NCBI GenBank assembly: GCA_963920575.1
Contig: OY986973.1
Span: 19,387,851 to 19,451,850 of the forward strand
Direction of reading: 5' to 3'
Source of the DNA: Narthecium ossifragum
Lineage: Eukaryota > Streptophyta > Magnoliopsida > Dioscoreales > Nartheciaceae
Length of the DNA stretch: 64,000 nt
The notes beneath the pieces were generated by a model, which was not told the origin of the DNA, searched no databases, and worked only from the letters and a program-made list of their open reading frames with translations. Of the stretch, positions 54,541 to 64,000 are shown piece by piece (position 1 is the stretch's first letter; each line of letters starts with the position of its first letter). The position numbers were made by a program, and so were the translations under genes.

Positions 54541-55545
54541 CTGATGCAAAAAAGTGGCTTCATGCAACATCATGTGATGTAGCAAAATTGGATGCAGCAT
54601 CAGTTGATGCATTACGTGATCTTTCCCCGATCACTCCTTTCTCCTCCTTTCCCAAACCGCCGACCCCAAGCCGTCAACCCTCTCCATCAACGGCAACGCC
54701 CACCGACCCTCTCCTTCCCGAGGAAGCTGAGGCCAGCCAAGCCCTCCCAACGCCAGATCACCGCATCCGCCTTCAGCCTCGTCTTCTCCGATGCCGACAA
54801 CCTCACCACGACCACCACCATCCCTCCTCTGCCCTATTCTCCATCGCCTCCAAGGACGACCCCGTCGCCGCTTCGTCCAAGGAATAAGGCGACGACTCGG
54901 GCAGCTCTTGGAGCTGGATGAGGTAGTCGTGGTAGCGGCGCTTGAGGTTGAGCCCCCTACGCAGCTTCAGCTGCTTGAACTTGGGCGGCTGGTCGATGAT
55001 CGAGCGGTGGGGGAGTGGAAGAGATGGAAGATGGCGGGGTAGCGGAGGAGCATGGAGAGGAGGGAGCGGGAGGGGGGGCTATGCTTCGTGGCGCGGTGGT
55101 CGAGGCCAGGACATCGGACCATCTTGATCGGAGAATTCACAGAGGAGGAGACGGGGATACTCCTCTTCTTCTTGGTGACGGTGGTGGTGGCGGAGAAAGT
55201 GATGGGGTTTAGCAAGAGGAAGGAGGATTGGAGAAGGATGGGGTTTGGATTGGGAGGGGGGAAGAGGAGTGGTTTGTTGGTCATGGCAGTAGATACAGGC
55301 GAGATGGACAAAGCCATAGCTTGAATGGGGAGATGGAGACGGTGGTTGGTGTCGAATGGGGAGATTGCTGGAGTTGGTCGTCGGAGTTGAAATCCGAAGC
55401 TCCAGTGCATCAACTGGTGCAATACATACCAACCAAACAGAAAACGAGTTAATATTGCATCAATTGATACAAGTAACCAAACACTTTTTTTTGTATCAAC
55501 TGGTACAACATCAGCTGATGCAAGCAACCAAATGCCCCCTTAGTA
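54530..55545. mobile_element. Gene-carrying DNA element (Pack-type) cutting the gypsy RNase H
   Basis: The gypsy frame stops at FSDH and a new segment begins with TGCATCAACTGATGCA. Variants of this 16-bp palindrome occur at both ends: 54532, 54597, 55407, 55456, 55492 and 55509. The right end reads GCAACCAAATGCCCCC, a phrase common at ends of plant DNA transposons. Between them lie rearranged pieces of a host gene. The left end does not mirror the right end clearly and no target duplication was found, so the class (MULE, hAT or other) is unknown. Confidence 0.5.
54790..55385 (-). pseudogene. PORR-domain (organelle RNA recognition) gene fragments captured by a transposon
   Basis: On the minus strand, MALSISPVSTAMTNKPLL opens a plastid/mitochondrial transit-like peptide (start near 55315). 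KMVRCPGLDHRATK follows, fused directly to SRSLLSMLLRYPAIFHLF. After a frameshift come PPKFKQLKLRRGLNLKRRYH and [15 protein letters not shown]. These blocks resemble PORR proteins (SLLSMI.RYPSIF.LF; RGLNL.R...LI.F.ELP..SPY), which help splice organellar introns. The spacing is too short for an intact gene, so pieces were joined with deletions. Assignment is from recollection of family blocks, not a search. Confidence 0.5.
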
Positions 55546-56051
55546 GTTCGATAATAAATTTATAATTTTAATCGGGCGCGTTAAGCCGTGACATTTTTTG
55601 TGCCTTATCAGAGAGCCCCCTAATAGAATGACTAGATTGTGAGATGAAAAAGATGTGACATGCTTTGCATGATCGTTGTGAAAAAGATCTAATTTTGAAC
55701 ATCTTATGCGTAGTCAAGCCTATGACTGAAAATGCCAAAGAGTTTCTTGCGATAGGACATAGATCTAGACTCAAGGTTGGAGCTTAATGGGTGAACTGCC
55801 AGTTATAAAGTATGACAGTGTTTTTTGGTGTTAGGCTGAAAATCTTGAGAATGATTCATGTTTAGACCATCGGCAAGTCTTTAGCATTGTTATGCATCAT
55901 GACTTTATTGCTAACCATATCCTGAGTTGTTTAGCTTCTAAGTTTAGCCATATCTATGCATGCTCTAGAGAAAGTTAAAATCTATATTGAAAGGGAGTGT
56001 GACTGTTTTGGGTGTATCCCGGTCTAAAACCTTTTTCCATTGTAAGAGACC

Positions 56052-58694
56052 GAGAGTGTCACTCCCCGACCAAAAAAATCCATCCGATCCGGGGCATGAG
56101 CATTCCAAATCTACTCAATCAATTTGTGGTGTATTTATAATAAAATAATGTATCTAAATTAAACAATTGATCTGAGGTAAGATTGATATTTTGACTAATT
56201 TAAGAAGGATAATAAACTGTCGATTTATACATAGATGACCACCGTCCTCAAAAGGAAAATTATACATTTAATATAATCCTCGAAAGATGTCTATATACAA
56301 AAACCGCCAAAAGTACAGTAGAGTCCCTAGAAACCTCAAACGCATCCAGACGTCGACGCGCCACCAAGAGCATGTCCAGCTGGCGCTACGAAAGAAGAGT
56401 TGGCACCTGCACCTGTAAAACGAAGCCCGGGTAGGAGTAAGCGATAAGTTCAGTAGGATTCTATTCTACGTCACACTAGAAGGAATGGAACAATAAAGTC
56501 CTATGTTTCATCTCATCTTTAGGGGAAAAACACACGTTATGAACACCGTCTACCTTAGGGCACGCACTTTGATGACCTCGACTGTCAACAGTCATCCCTC
56601 CCAAACCAAGCGCTCCAGCGTTGAACAAAAGGGGTAGTACACAGGGAGACACGTAACTTTCTCTATTGAAACTAAGTCAGAGACTGGAACCTAAGACGAC
56701 CTCTACAACTCAATTAGAGTAATTGCAGTCAACTAAACAGTAATCTCGATAACATAGATTATCATAACAATTCAGTACTAGACCTCGCTACCCAGCCTCG
56801 GTCCTACGGCTAGATCTGAGCTGCCCGAGCCCTCGGATTGGCGATCAACCCATCGTCAATGTCTAGTCTAGAGTGCATCTAATGCAATTAATCATATGTA
56901 TGTTCACACGCACATAGATGAGATTTCATACATGCAACAATATGATAAAATAATATACAGGGCTAGGCGCGACATACAGCTCACCAAGGGGGTGAACATA
57001 GCAAAGGTCTAGATAAAGCGGATAAATAGACGCTCAGGCCTACAAGTCTCTATGAGACTAAGCAAACAATCTACATTAGCAATCAAGTAGATTTCGGCAT
57101 TACGATGGCAAACGTGGGCCGTCAACCAAAACTCTGCAAAGGGGATACAACCCCAGGTAAACAAGCAATCTAGCAGTTGAATATTTTATTCTACACATTC
57201 CAAGGGGCGTGACCCCCTTGGTTCAACAAAAAGCCATACACCAGGCCTACACATATATAATAACATATATATGATACAATATTGAAAAGCTCGATTTATC
57301 GAATTTAAGCAAACGAACTACTAACTTCGAAAAATCATAACTTTCGATCTAAATGTTTGATTAATGTGAAACTTGATATGCCCACTTATTAACATACCTC
57401 AAATCATATATCCGAAAATTGGATCAATCGGATGGAAACAAAATTAAAAAAACCTACAATTGTGGTTTAATTTCAGATTTGCTAAACATATCAAAATCCC
57501 ATAGAAAGTTCCTTGGATTAAAACCAAAATTGGCAGATCAAACCTAAAGGTCACTAAGATCATCATATCCAATAATAAAATCAATTGGATAACTAATTTC
57601 CACTTAATTTCACTAATTAAACTAACTACTCTGATCTACACAGCCTGGCCATTTCAATTCACAAAAAATCATACATGAATTCAAAAACTATGAAACCAGT
57701 TGGAATTGAAAGATAACTCAAAGATACACAACTTTCATGTTGAAAATAAACTGAGATCATGCACGGACAGCTCTGTAATCAAGCTCAAACATAATTGTTC
57801 TAATTAAAACAGAAATCCGGGAATAAATCAAGGAAAACTCACTTAAATCCGGTTTTAATCCAACCAAAAATCCAATCAAACATCAATCAGATATTAAGCA
57901 TACTTAGGAGCATCATCTAGCATATTTATCAAGCAATGAAGCATTCAAACAACCAAGAACACTTGAACTAACTAAAGGTAAAGAATCCTACCAAACTATG
58001 CTAATCCACGTTTAATCCTTGATTAAACCGTAAAGGCAACCCTTGATCCACTCCTCTAGCAGCTAGCAACCTCCTCAAGCCTCTAGATCAAGCTCCCTTC
58101 ATGAATTGAAGCAACGATGGAGAAGAGAGAAGAAAAAAGAAAAACAACGCTATTTGCGGGTTCTTATAGACTTGAGTCCGATCGATCGGTCAACAGTACG
58201 GATCGGTCGGACTAGGTCGGTTCATTGTCCTTATCCAGACACGTCAACGTCGGTGCCGACCGATCGCTCCTTGGAGCGATCGATTGCTCATTCATCCTTT
58301 GAGCGATCAATCGCTCCTTCATCCTTGGAGCGATCGATCGCTCCTTCTTCCTTGGAGCGATCGATCGCTCCTTCTTCCTTGGAGCGATCGATGGAGCGAT
58401 CGATCGCTCCTACGTCGTCAGTTGTACTAAAGACAAGCTTTTGCGCCCGAGCTCAGATCTTTCGATCCCAAGCCCGCCTAAGGTTCTAACAAGCACATAT
58501 ATCATTCATAGGGTTGTGTCTGTACTACATGTGTGTGAAACCGACCTTCAAGGTGTAATTTACCAAATCACCATTGGGATCCAAAATCAACAATGCGATC
58601 AACAGATCGTACTCGACGCGGAAACATGCCAACATGTCACAACCCCCGACATATGTGGTCAAGCCAAGTTAGAGGAACGGGTCCTCACAGAGAG
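56052..58694 (-). mobile_element. Solo LTR, copy D of the 2.6-kb family, with GAGAG target duplication
   Basis: 56057-58689 (2633 bp) starts TGTCACTCCCCGACC and ends GGGTCCTCACA, flanked by GAGAG at 56052-56056 and 58690-58694. It shares CCCGGGTAGGAGTAAGCGAT with the other copies but is more diverged. On the minus strand a TATA-like TCTATAAGAACC lies near 58170, just downstream of the palindrome array at 58176-58410. No internal domain. Confidence 0.88.
58176..58412. repeat. GGAGCGATCGATCGCTCC palindrome array in LTR copy D
   Basis: Units of about 28 to 30 bp, each with GGAGCGATCGATCGCTCC (an 18-bp perfect palindrome) or a near copy, are joined by TTCTTCCTT or TTCATCCTT spacers. At least five units occur at 58258-58412, with looser GATCGATCGG and GGATCGGTCGG units at 58176-58220. 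The array lies 280 to 510 bp from the LTR 5' end on the minus strand, just upstream of the TATA-like box. Confidence 0.85.
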
Positions 58695-58805
58695 AATTTA
58701 GAAAGTCTAAGCCTTTTGCTCCGAAATGTTGTCGGGACTTCAAGAAAGATGGTACTGGTCAGACACATAATGTGGGAGGTCCTATAGCTGCCACTTAGAA
58801 AGATG

Positions 58806-59130
58806 TCAAGTGTTTCTTCTATAGGAAGAGAGGTCATAAGAGAAGCAAGTTCATCCGATTCAAGTTTTTGGTTAGAAAAGGAAATAAAGAATGTAACACA
58901 CTTGTTTATGTGTGCTATGAATCCATTTGGGTTATTGTCTTATTAGATTCTTGGTAAATTGATAGTGGGACTACTATTCATGTCGCCATGAATTTGATTA
59001 GATTCACTGACAAACGGAGGCAAGTGATGGTGAAGTCAAAGCTAGAGCTGGAAATGATATTTATGTCCAAGTAGAGTTCATAGGTACAATTAGCTTAAAT
59101 CTAATGACACATTTTGAGCATGTTTAGAAA
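58806..59130 (+). pseudogene. Copia gag zinc knuckle and protease remnant
   Basis: KCFFYRKRGHKR followed by a decayed SKFIRFKFWLEKE matches the copia CCHC knuckle (KCFFCKK.GH.KKDC..FK.WLEKK). It is followed by remnants of the protease (W.IDSG.TIHV reduced to IDSGTTIHVA in another frame, 58955-58990). Several stops interrupt it. Confidence 0.7.
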
Positions 59131-59348
59131 ACAACTTTCATGTATGATTACTTAGACAAATTTTGATTTCTTCTTCCCTACTTGATAGATATGAATATTG
59201 TGTCAATTTTTTGATAATGATAAGGTCCAGTTATATTTGAATTCTCAAATTATTGGTCAATGTGTGTGTACGACAAGAAATCTGAATGCATCTCGGGGGA
59301 ATGAGATTTGATTTCATTGTGTCAAATATTTTGATTATATGGGTGATA

Positions 59349-60614
59349 TGTGGACACGACACTCCCGGGTTGCCAGACTGACATCCCATTAATTACATCC
59401 CCTTAGGGAAAACCCCTGATTAAGGACTCGGGATCTAAAGTCCCGTTACATTAATATAAAAGAAGTTAATAAAAGCCATAGAAAAGAATATTTCGAAGGA
59501 TATCGGGTGGAGGCAGAGCCTTCGACCCTCACCTTTGTTACCAATGCGGGCGCTCCTGTCTTCTTCCTCAGATCTGGTACGGGGTCCTCAGGTTGGTGAG
59601 CCTTTCCTCTTTTACGCCGGCGCCTTCTGCTTTTCCTCTGGATCTACAGCTTTTGGCCTTCAACGTTGGGGAGCTTTCCTCTCTGTATCTGGAGAGTCCG
59701 GCAGGGTGTCTGTACGATCTCCAAGGTCTCTCAGAAGCCAAGAGCCAGAGAGAGCCAAGAGAGCCAAGCCAACCAAGAGAGTCAAGAGCCAAGAAGAACC
59801 AAGAGACTCCCCTCCCCTCTCTATTTATAGGCGAGCGGCTAGAACTCCTGGCGGGCACTTTGAATTTTGAAAGCGACCTGCCGTATCTCGGGAGTTGGGG
59901 CGTTAGGAGCGTATCCGGGGAGATCGTATCTGAGAGATACGTAAGTTGTTCCGGCCTTCCGGGGATCGTATCTGGGTGTTGAGGTGGTTCCCAGGAGATC
60001 CTATCCGGGAGTTGGAGAGTTAGGAACGTGTCCGGAGAGATCGTATCTGAGAGATACGTAAGTTGTTCCGGCCTTCCGGGGATCGTATCTGGGTGTTGAG
60101 GTGCTTCCCAGGAGATCCTATCCGGGAGTTGGAGAGATTTCTTCTCCTTTGAATTTGAATCCTTTATTTGAATTCAAAGTGCATGTTTGAATTTCGAACA
60201 TATGTGTTCGAATATGTTTGAATTTGGATATTTGTTTGAATTTCGAATATCTGTCGGAATTTTGGATATTTCGTGAATTTACCTAAATGTCCTTGGTCAA
60301 GGGTGATGTGCAAATGACCAAACTGCCCCTCCATCGGCCCATACTTATTTTGGACCAAAATATCCTTGTGTTAGGCAGGAGGGCCAATATGCATGTTTTG
60401 GACTATTACATCTCTGGAGATGTAAAATGACCAAAATACCCTTGGGTTCGGAAATTACCAATATGCCCTTTATTTCATGATTTATGTAGGATGCCATCAA
60501 AGCCAGGGATATGTGGAGGGCACATGGTCATATGTGATTTTGAGGGACATGTACTTAGCCAAGATATTTCATGAATATCACTAATTTTAGCCTTAACTAA
60601 AATCAGTGTCAACA
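59349..60614. mobile_element. Unclassified insertion in the copia element, with a 117-bp tandem repeat
   Basis: Copia similarity stops near 59345 and resumes near 60615. The inserted piece has ends TGTGGACACGACACT and AGTGTCAACA, which are weakly inverted. It contains two full copies and a partial third of a 117-bp unit (59890, 60007, 60124; GGGAGTTGG...GAGATCGTATCTGAGAGATACG). The open frames at 59535-59982 lack domains. A clean target duplication was not found. An LTR of another family is the best guess. Confidence 0.55.
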
Positions 60615-60679
60615 GTGTGCTATTTAATGACTTATATGATTTATGTTTAGCTTATGATAATGAACATGTTACATTGATT

Positions 60680-61330
60680 ATTGATAATGTTCTGTCTGAA
60701 AGACCCCTATTTAGATAAAAGTTTTCTAAATTATAGCATAACTGTTTGAGTCATATTTCTATGGAGAGGATTGAAAGATTGGTTAGAAATGATATTCTAC
60801 CACCTCTTATTTTTGGAGACCTAGATTTATGTGTTGACTGTATTAGGGGTAAATTGACAAAAACTTAGATGAAGGTGTAGCTCGCAGTGTAGACCTCTTG
60901 AAAACGATTCAACTGACATCTATGGACCTTATTCGTGTACTATGTATAGTAATAAATATTTTATTACATTTAGTAATGAGTTCTCTCGTAATGGTGATGA
61001 GTATTATGCCTAGGATGATATTTCAAGGCAGCATGAAGGACTGCTTGCCAAATACTTGCATGAATGTGGGATTGCTGCCTAACATACCATGCTTGGAAGT
61101 CCTTAACAAAATCATTTAGTTGTAGGATGGTTGGAAAGCTCAATTTGAACCACTTTTATGTCCGGGGTTGTCCTGCAGTGGTTATAATCGACCTTATGAT
61201 CATTAGTTGTTTCTTCATTGCCTACCTAAGTCATTCTAAATTATATATGTTTTGTCTTACCTGTGGCACAAGACTAGTTCAATCCTTGACAATAAGATTC
61301 ATAGACGTTGATATTTCTAATATTTGTTGC
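60680..61330 (+). pseudogene. Copia gag-pre-integrase and integrase remnant
   Basis: In shifting frames, MERIERLVRNDILP and CVDCIRGK (60755-60850) match the gag-pre-integrase zinc region. HTDIYGPY-like and KYFITFSNEFSRNG (60915-60995) match the start of integrase. GRMVGKLNLNHFYVRGCPAV (about 61120-61180) and CFFIAYLSHSK match its end and the CYFIGY block. Too damaged to function. Confidence 0.65.
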
Positions 61331-61990
61331 CCTCAATTAGCTGATGAGCATGACCTGAATCGTTCTATCTCCATTCGTTTTGCATGTTTCATAAGAGAAT
61401 ATTCTATCTCTTTCCATCATTGTTCTTCTATACCTATAATTGATCCAAATTGTTCCGGATTTAGTTCCGCCTTATTCTACTCAAGTCTCTCGAACTTCAT
61501 AACTTGTTTCGCATATATATGTTAGAAGATCTGAGAGACAGAAAAGGTCTGCGTTCCAAATGGATACTATGTTTTATTCATGGGAAGAACAACTTTGACA
61601 TAGGTATAGTTTGTCATATAACCTATGGTATAGTCGCTAGCTTTCAATCTAACTTTTGGTTAGATGATAGATCACTAGACTTTTACTAGAATGAGATTTT
61701 CTCACATGTTGTTTCTACATATTCTTTTGAATCATTATGATCTTAGTAGCAGTGAGATTTAATAAAATTTTAGTTGGGTGGCAAAGGTTGATCTAGTGGC
61801 TATTTCAATTGTTTTGATAAGCACATATAGGATAGATGCTTTTAGATCGGTGGGAGGAACATTATATTTCTTGCCCTCCATGTTGACATATTGATTGGTT
61901 GTAATTATTGAGCTTGATTTGTGAGACCCAGACATATATATTATCTAAGATCTTTGACATGAAAGACATTGATGCATCCCGTGTTTTATT

Positions 61991-62087
61991 GATTTTTCCT
62001 AAAAGTCACGTATAGACCACATACTTAACCAATTTAGTATTGGTAATATGTGACTTTTAGGAAAAACCAATAAGTATGTGGTCTATA
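61991..62087. repeat. Interleaved inverted repeats (A-B-A'-B')
   Basis: A is GATTTTTCCTAAAAGTCAC at 61991 and B is TATAGACCACATACTTA at 62011. A' is GTGACTTTTAGGAAAAACC at 62050 and B' is TAAGTATGTGGTCTATA at 62071. B and B' pair perfectly over 17 bases, and A and A' over 18 of 19. The order is interleaved, not nested. Confidence 0.8.
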
Positions 62088-62186
62088 AAATTCCAGTATT
62101 AAGTATAACAAAAGACACAACTAATTTAAAATTGAATTGAATACAACTCTGTCACATGAATCAACTCTCTCACCTAGGTGGGATAA

Positions 62187-62276
62187 TGTTGGAATTTTCT
62201 TGATTGGGTTTTCATTAATTGTTAGTTAATTTTGGTTTTATTAAAACTGGGTTGAATACAATATCCAATGAGATAG
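62187..62276 (+). mobile_element. Start of a copia 3' LTR, interrupted
   Basis: TGTTGGAATTTTCTTGATTG and the following 70 bases match the copia LTR copies at 43914 and 44125 closely. The match ends abruptly at AATGAGATAG, where a member of the 2.6-kb LTR family begins. Confidence 0.75.
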
Positions 62277-62782
62277 TGTTACGCCTCGATCCAGAAAACC
62301 CATCTGGATCGAGAAGTGAAGGACCTAAACCTGTTCAATTCATCTCTGACGCATTTATATAACAAAAGACACGACTAATTTAAACAATTTGGTCTGGGGT
62401 AAAAATTGTAATTCTAACAATTTACTGATGATCACAAACTCAAATTATACATATGGATATGATACAAAGCTAACTAATACAAATTGATCCTCAATTAAAC
62501 ATGTATACATATATATATCAAATCCTCAAAGAGGGAAATTATACATTTATCCAAACTATTAAAAGTAAACTGGATCCCAACTCCTCAGACACCTCCAAAG
62601 GTTGACGCGTCGCCAAAAGCCTATCCAACTGGTGCTACAGAAGAAGAGTTGACGCCTGCGCCTACAAAAGGCAGCCCGGGTAGGAGTGAGCGATAAGCTC
62701 AGTAGGGTTCTACTCTTCGTCACACTGAAAGGAGGAAACAACAACAGTGTCGCTTCTCCGCCTAAGTCTAAGGTATGCCAAG
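62277..62782 (-). mobile_element. Partial LTR, copy E of the 2.6-kb family
   Basis: It starts TGTTACGCCTCGATCCAGAAAACCCATC and keeps the GCCCGGGTAGGAGTGAGCGATAAGCTCAGTAGGG block and the CACACTGAAAGGAGG block in the same order as copy A. It is interrupted at 62782 by another LTR; the rest lies outside the window. Confidence 0.75.
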
Positions 62783-64000
62783 TGATAAGACTTGAAAAGT
62801 GTCGTGGCTTAACAAGTCTATTCAAAATTACAAATTTATAATCAAACTACTAACTAACTACTTTAGGGGTAGTGAGCAGTGAGTCCGAGTCGAATCCACA
62901 GGGAATGCGTAGGAAAATAATTAAACTACTAAACCCAATCATAGTATCCCTACCAACAAGTTGGGGAAAGATTTAGAATTGAAATTAAACTAATACTAAA
63001 GAATTAATAAATAAGAGAAAAGGTACCAGGGAATTCTTAATCAATAACCATGATTCTACCAGGTCTTCCTAAGATCAGGGCATGCAAACACGATGAATGG
63101 CTTTCTAATAGTTGATAAGTGAATGGCTAGTTCTCCTTATCACTCAACAAGTTCTGTTTAGGATTCCTTGTTGGCAAGAACAATTATCTAATTATCAGTG
63201 ACCGAATGATTAGTTACGTTCACTGCTAATGAACCCTCTTATTAGGATGAATTCATCGCAAGTAGTAGTACGGAAATGGTTTTAGGTGTGAGATCGAGAC
63301 GGGTTAGCATCTCGATGGCCAAATCTACAAAGGTAGAATGTATAAAGGATTAGGGATGGAACGTAGTGAGACTAGCACTACTATAGTGGGACTAGCACTA
63401 TACAATCCCTAATCACGAAGAAGATTTCATCCGAGATACCATGGGACTAGCATGATCCTCTTATTTGGATGAATCCAATCCAAGCCCTAGCATACACAAG
63501 CTCCGGAATCAAGTGCAAACAAGAACAATCCAAACATCCAGCAATAAATCGACACCAAGGTATAAAGAAAATAGAAATCAATCCATAAAAACCATTCAAA
63601 GAGTTATACAAACCCTAAATCTTAGAAATCCATAATAGAAATCTTAATTACATCATAAGAATCCCATGGTAAAAAGTTAGCTACTCATCTTTAGGGTTGG
63701 ATCCATAGATGAAGGTTGATGAAGCTCTTCCGTCATAGATTTCCTCCCAAAGATCTATAAAGAAAAGTTAAAAAGAAGAAAGAAATTGTTCTCCCTCTCC
63801 AAGAGAGAAGAAAGACCCTGAAAAACCCTAAAAGATGCCTATTTATAGCCTAGGTATCCACCTTAACTCGGATTAGATCTTGGCCCTTGATTTTGCTTGA
63901 TAAATATCAAGGAAACGGTCATTTTCGAGTCCGATCGATTGAACTATGAGTGTCCGATCGATCGGGTGAATAAAAATTTTCAACTTTTGGCTTTTCCCGA
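62783..64000 (-). mobile_element. LTR of the TGAT family, running off the window
   Basis: It begins TGATAAGACTTGAAAAGTGTCG and shares the GAGTCGAATCCACAGGGAAT block and general layout with the LTRs at 40483 and 44848. On the minus strand a CTATAAATAGGC box lies at about 63838-63849, and two GATCGATC-type palindromes (CCGATCGATTG, CCGATCGATCGGG) lie about 85-130 bp upstream of it (63930-63966). The other end is beyond 64000. Confidence 0.7.

Larger units (their letters stand above)
55590..62276 (+). mobile_element. Decayed Ty1/copia element with two nested insertions
   Basis: It runs from a degraded gag (55590-56056, resumed at 58690), through protease and gag-pre-integrase remnants, to an integrase remnant (60880-61320) and the start of a 3' LTR at 62187 (TGTTGGAATTTTC), preceded by the AGGTGGGATAA polypurine-like tract. 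Reverse transcriptase was not found, so much of pol is deleted. A 2.6-kb solo LTR (56057-58689) and an unclassified repeat (about 59349-60614) are inserted. Many stops and shifts; long dead. Confidence 0.72.

Noticed and set aside
59535..59982. Two overlapping frames of 111 and 129 residues
   Set aside because: No domain, lie in an inserted repeat, and run into the 117-bp tandem units.

Overview
This is nuclear DNA from a flowering plant. Intron-containing genes with canonical GT..AG boundaries are embedded in several layers of LTR retrotransposons, LINEs and MITEs. The strongly GC-rich first exons of the two main genes, followed by normal-GC later exons, resemble a monocot; this is an inference and the species is not identified.

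Genes. (1) 635-1346 (-): a small two-exon gene for a secreted, eight-cysteine, defensin-like peptide, visible only after splicing. (2) 19588-29242 (+): a complete six-exon COG1 gene, a subunit of the conserved oligomeric Golgi complex. (3) 30534-38626 (-): a complete two-exon gene for a PP2A B' (B56) regulatory subunit with a 6.5-kb intron, convergent with COG1. (4) 39962-40482 (+): a broken geranylgeranyl-diphosphate-synthase-like pseudogene cut by an LTR element. (5) About 54790-55380 (-): rearranged pieces of a PORR-domain organelle RNA-binding gene inside a mobile element.

Layout. 1-4.2 kb: the defensin-like gene, a Tourist-type MITE and small repeats. 4.2-10.3 kb: a nearly full-length LINE with intact ORF1 and decayed ORF2. 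10.4-14.8 kb: a 388-bp tandem repeat and an AT-rich repeat field between GC-rich blocks. 14.87-19.35 kb: a 5'-truncated LINE with a 17-bp target-site duplication, itself hit by a 2.6-kb solo LTR, lying about 220 bp upstream of the COG1 start codon. 19.6-29.2 kb: COG1, whose second intron holds a mosaic organelle-DNA insertion (psbC and psbA pieces) and a LINE tail. 30.5-38.6 kb: the PP2A B' gene with MITE and solo-LTR insertions in its intron. 39-64 kb: nested transposons, with Ty3/gypsy and Ty1/copia remnants interrupted by solo LTRs of two families and, in places, by LTRs inside LTRs.

The two housekeeping genes act in separate processes (Golgi vesicle tethering and phosphatase targeting) and show no operon-like link. 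The least expected signal is a GATCGATC-centred palindrome, sometimes amplified into arrays, that recurs in the probable U3 promoter part of two unrelated LTR families. No CRISPR array, rRNA or tRNA gene was found.
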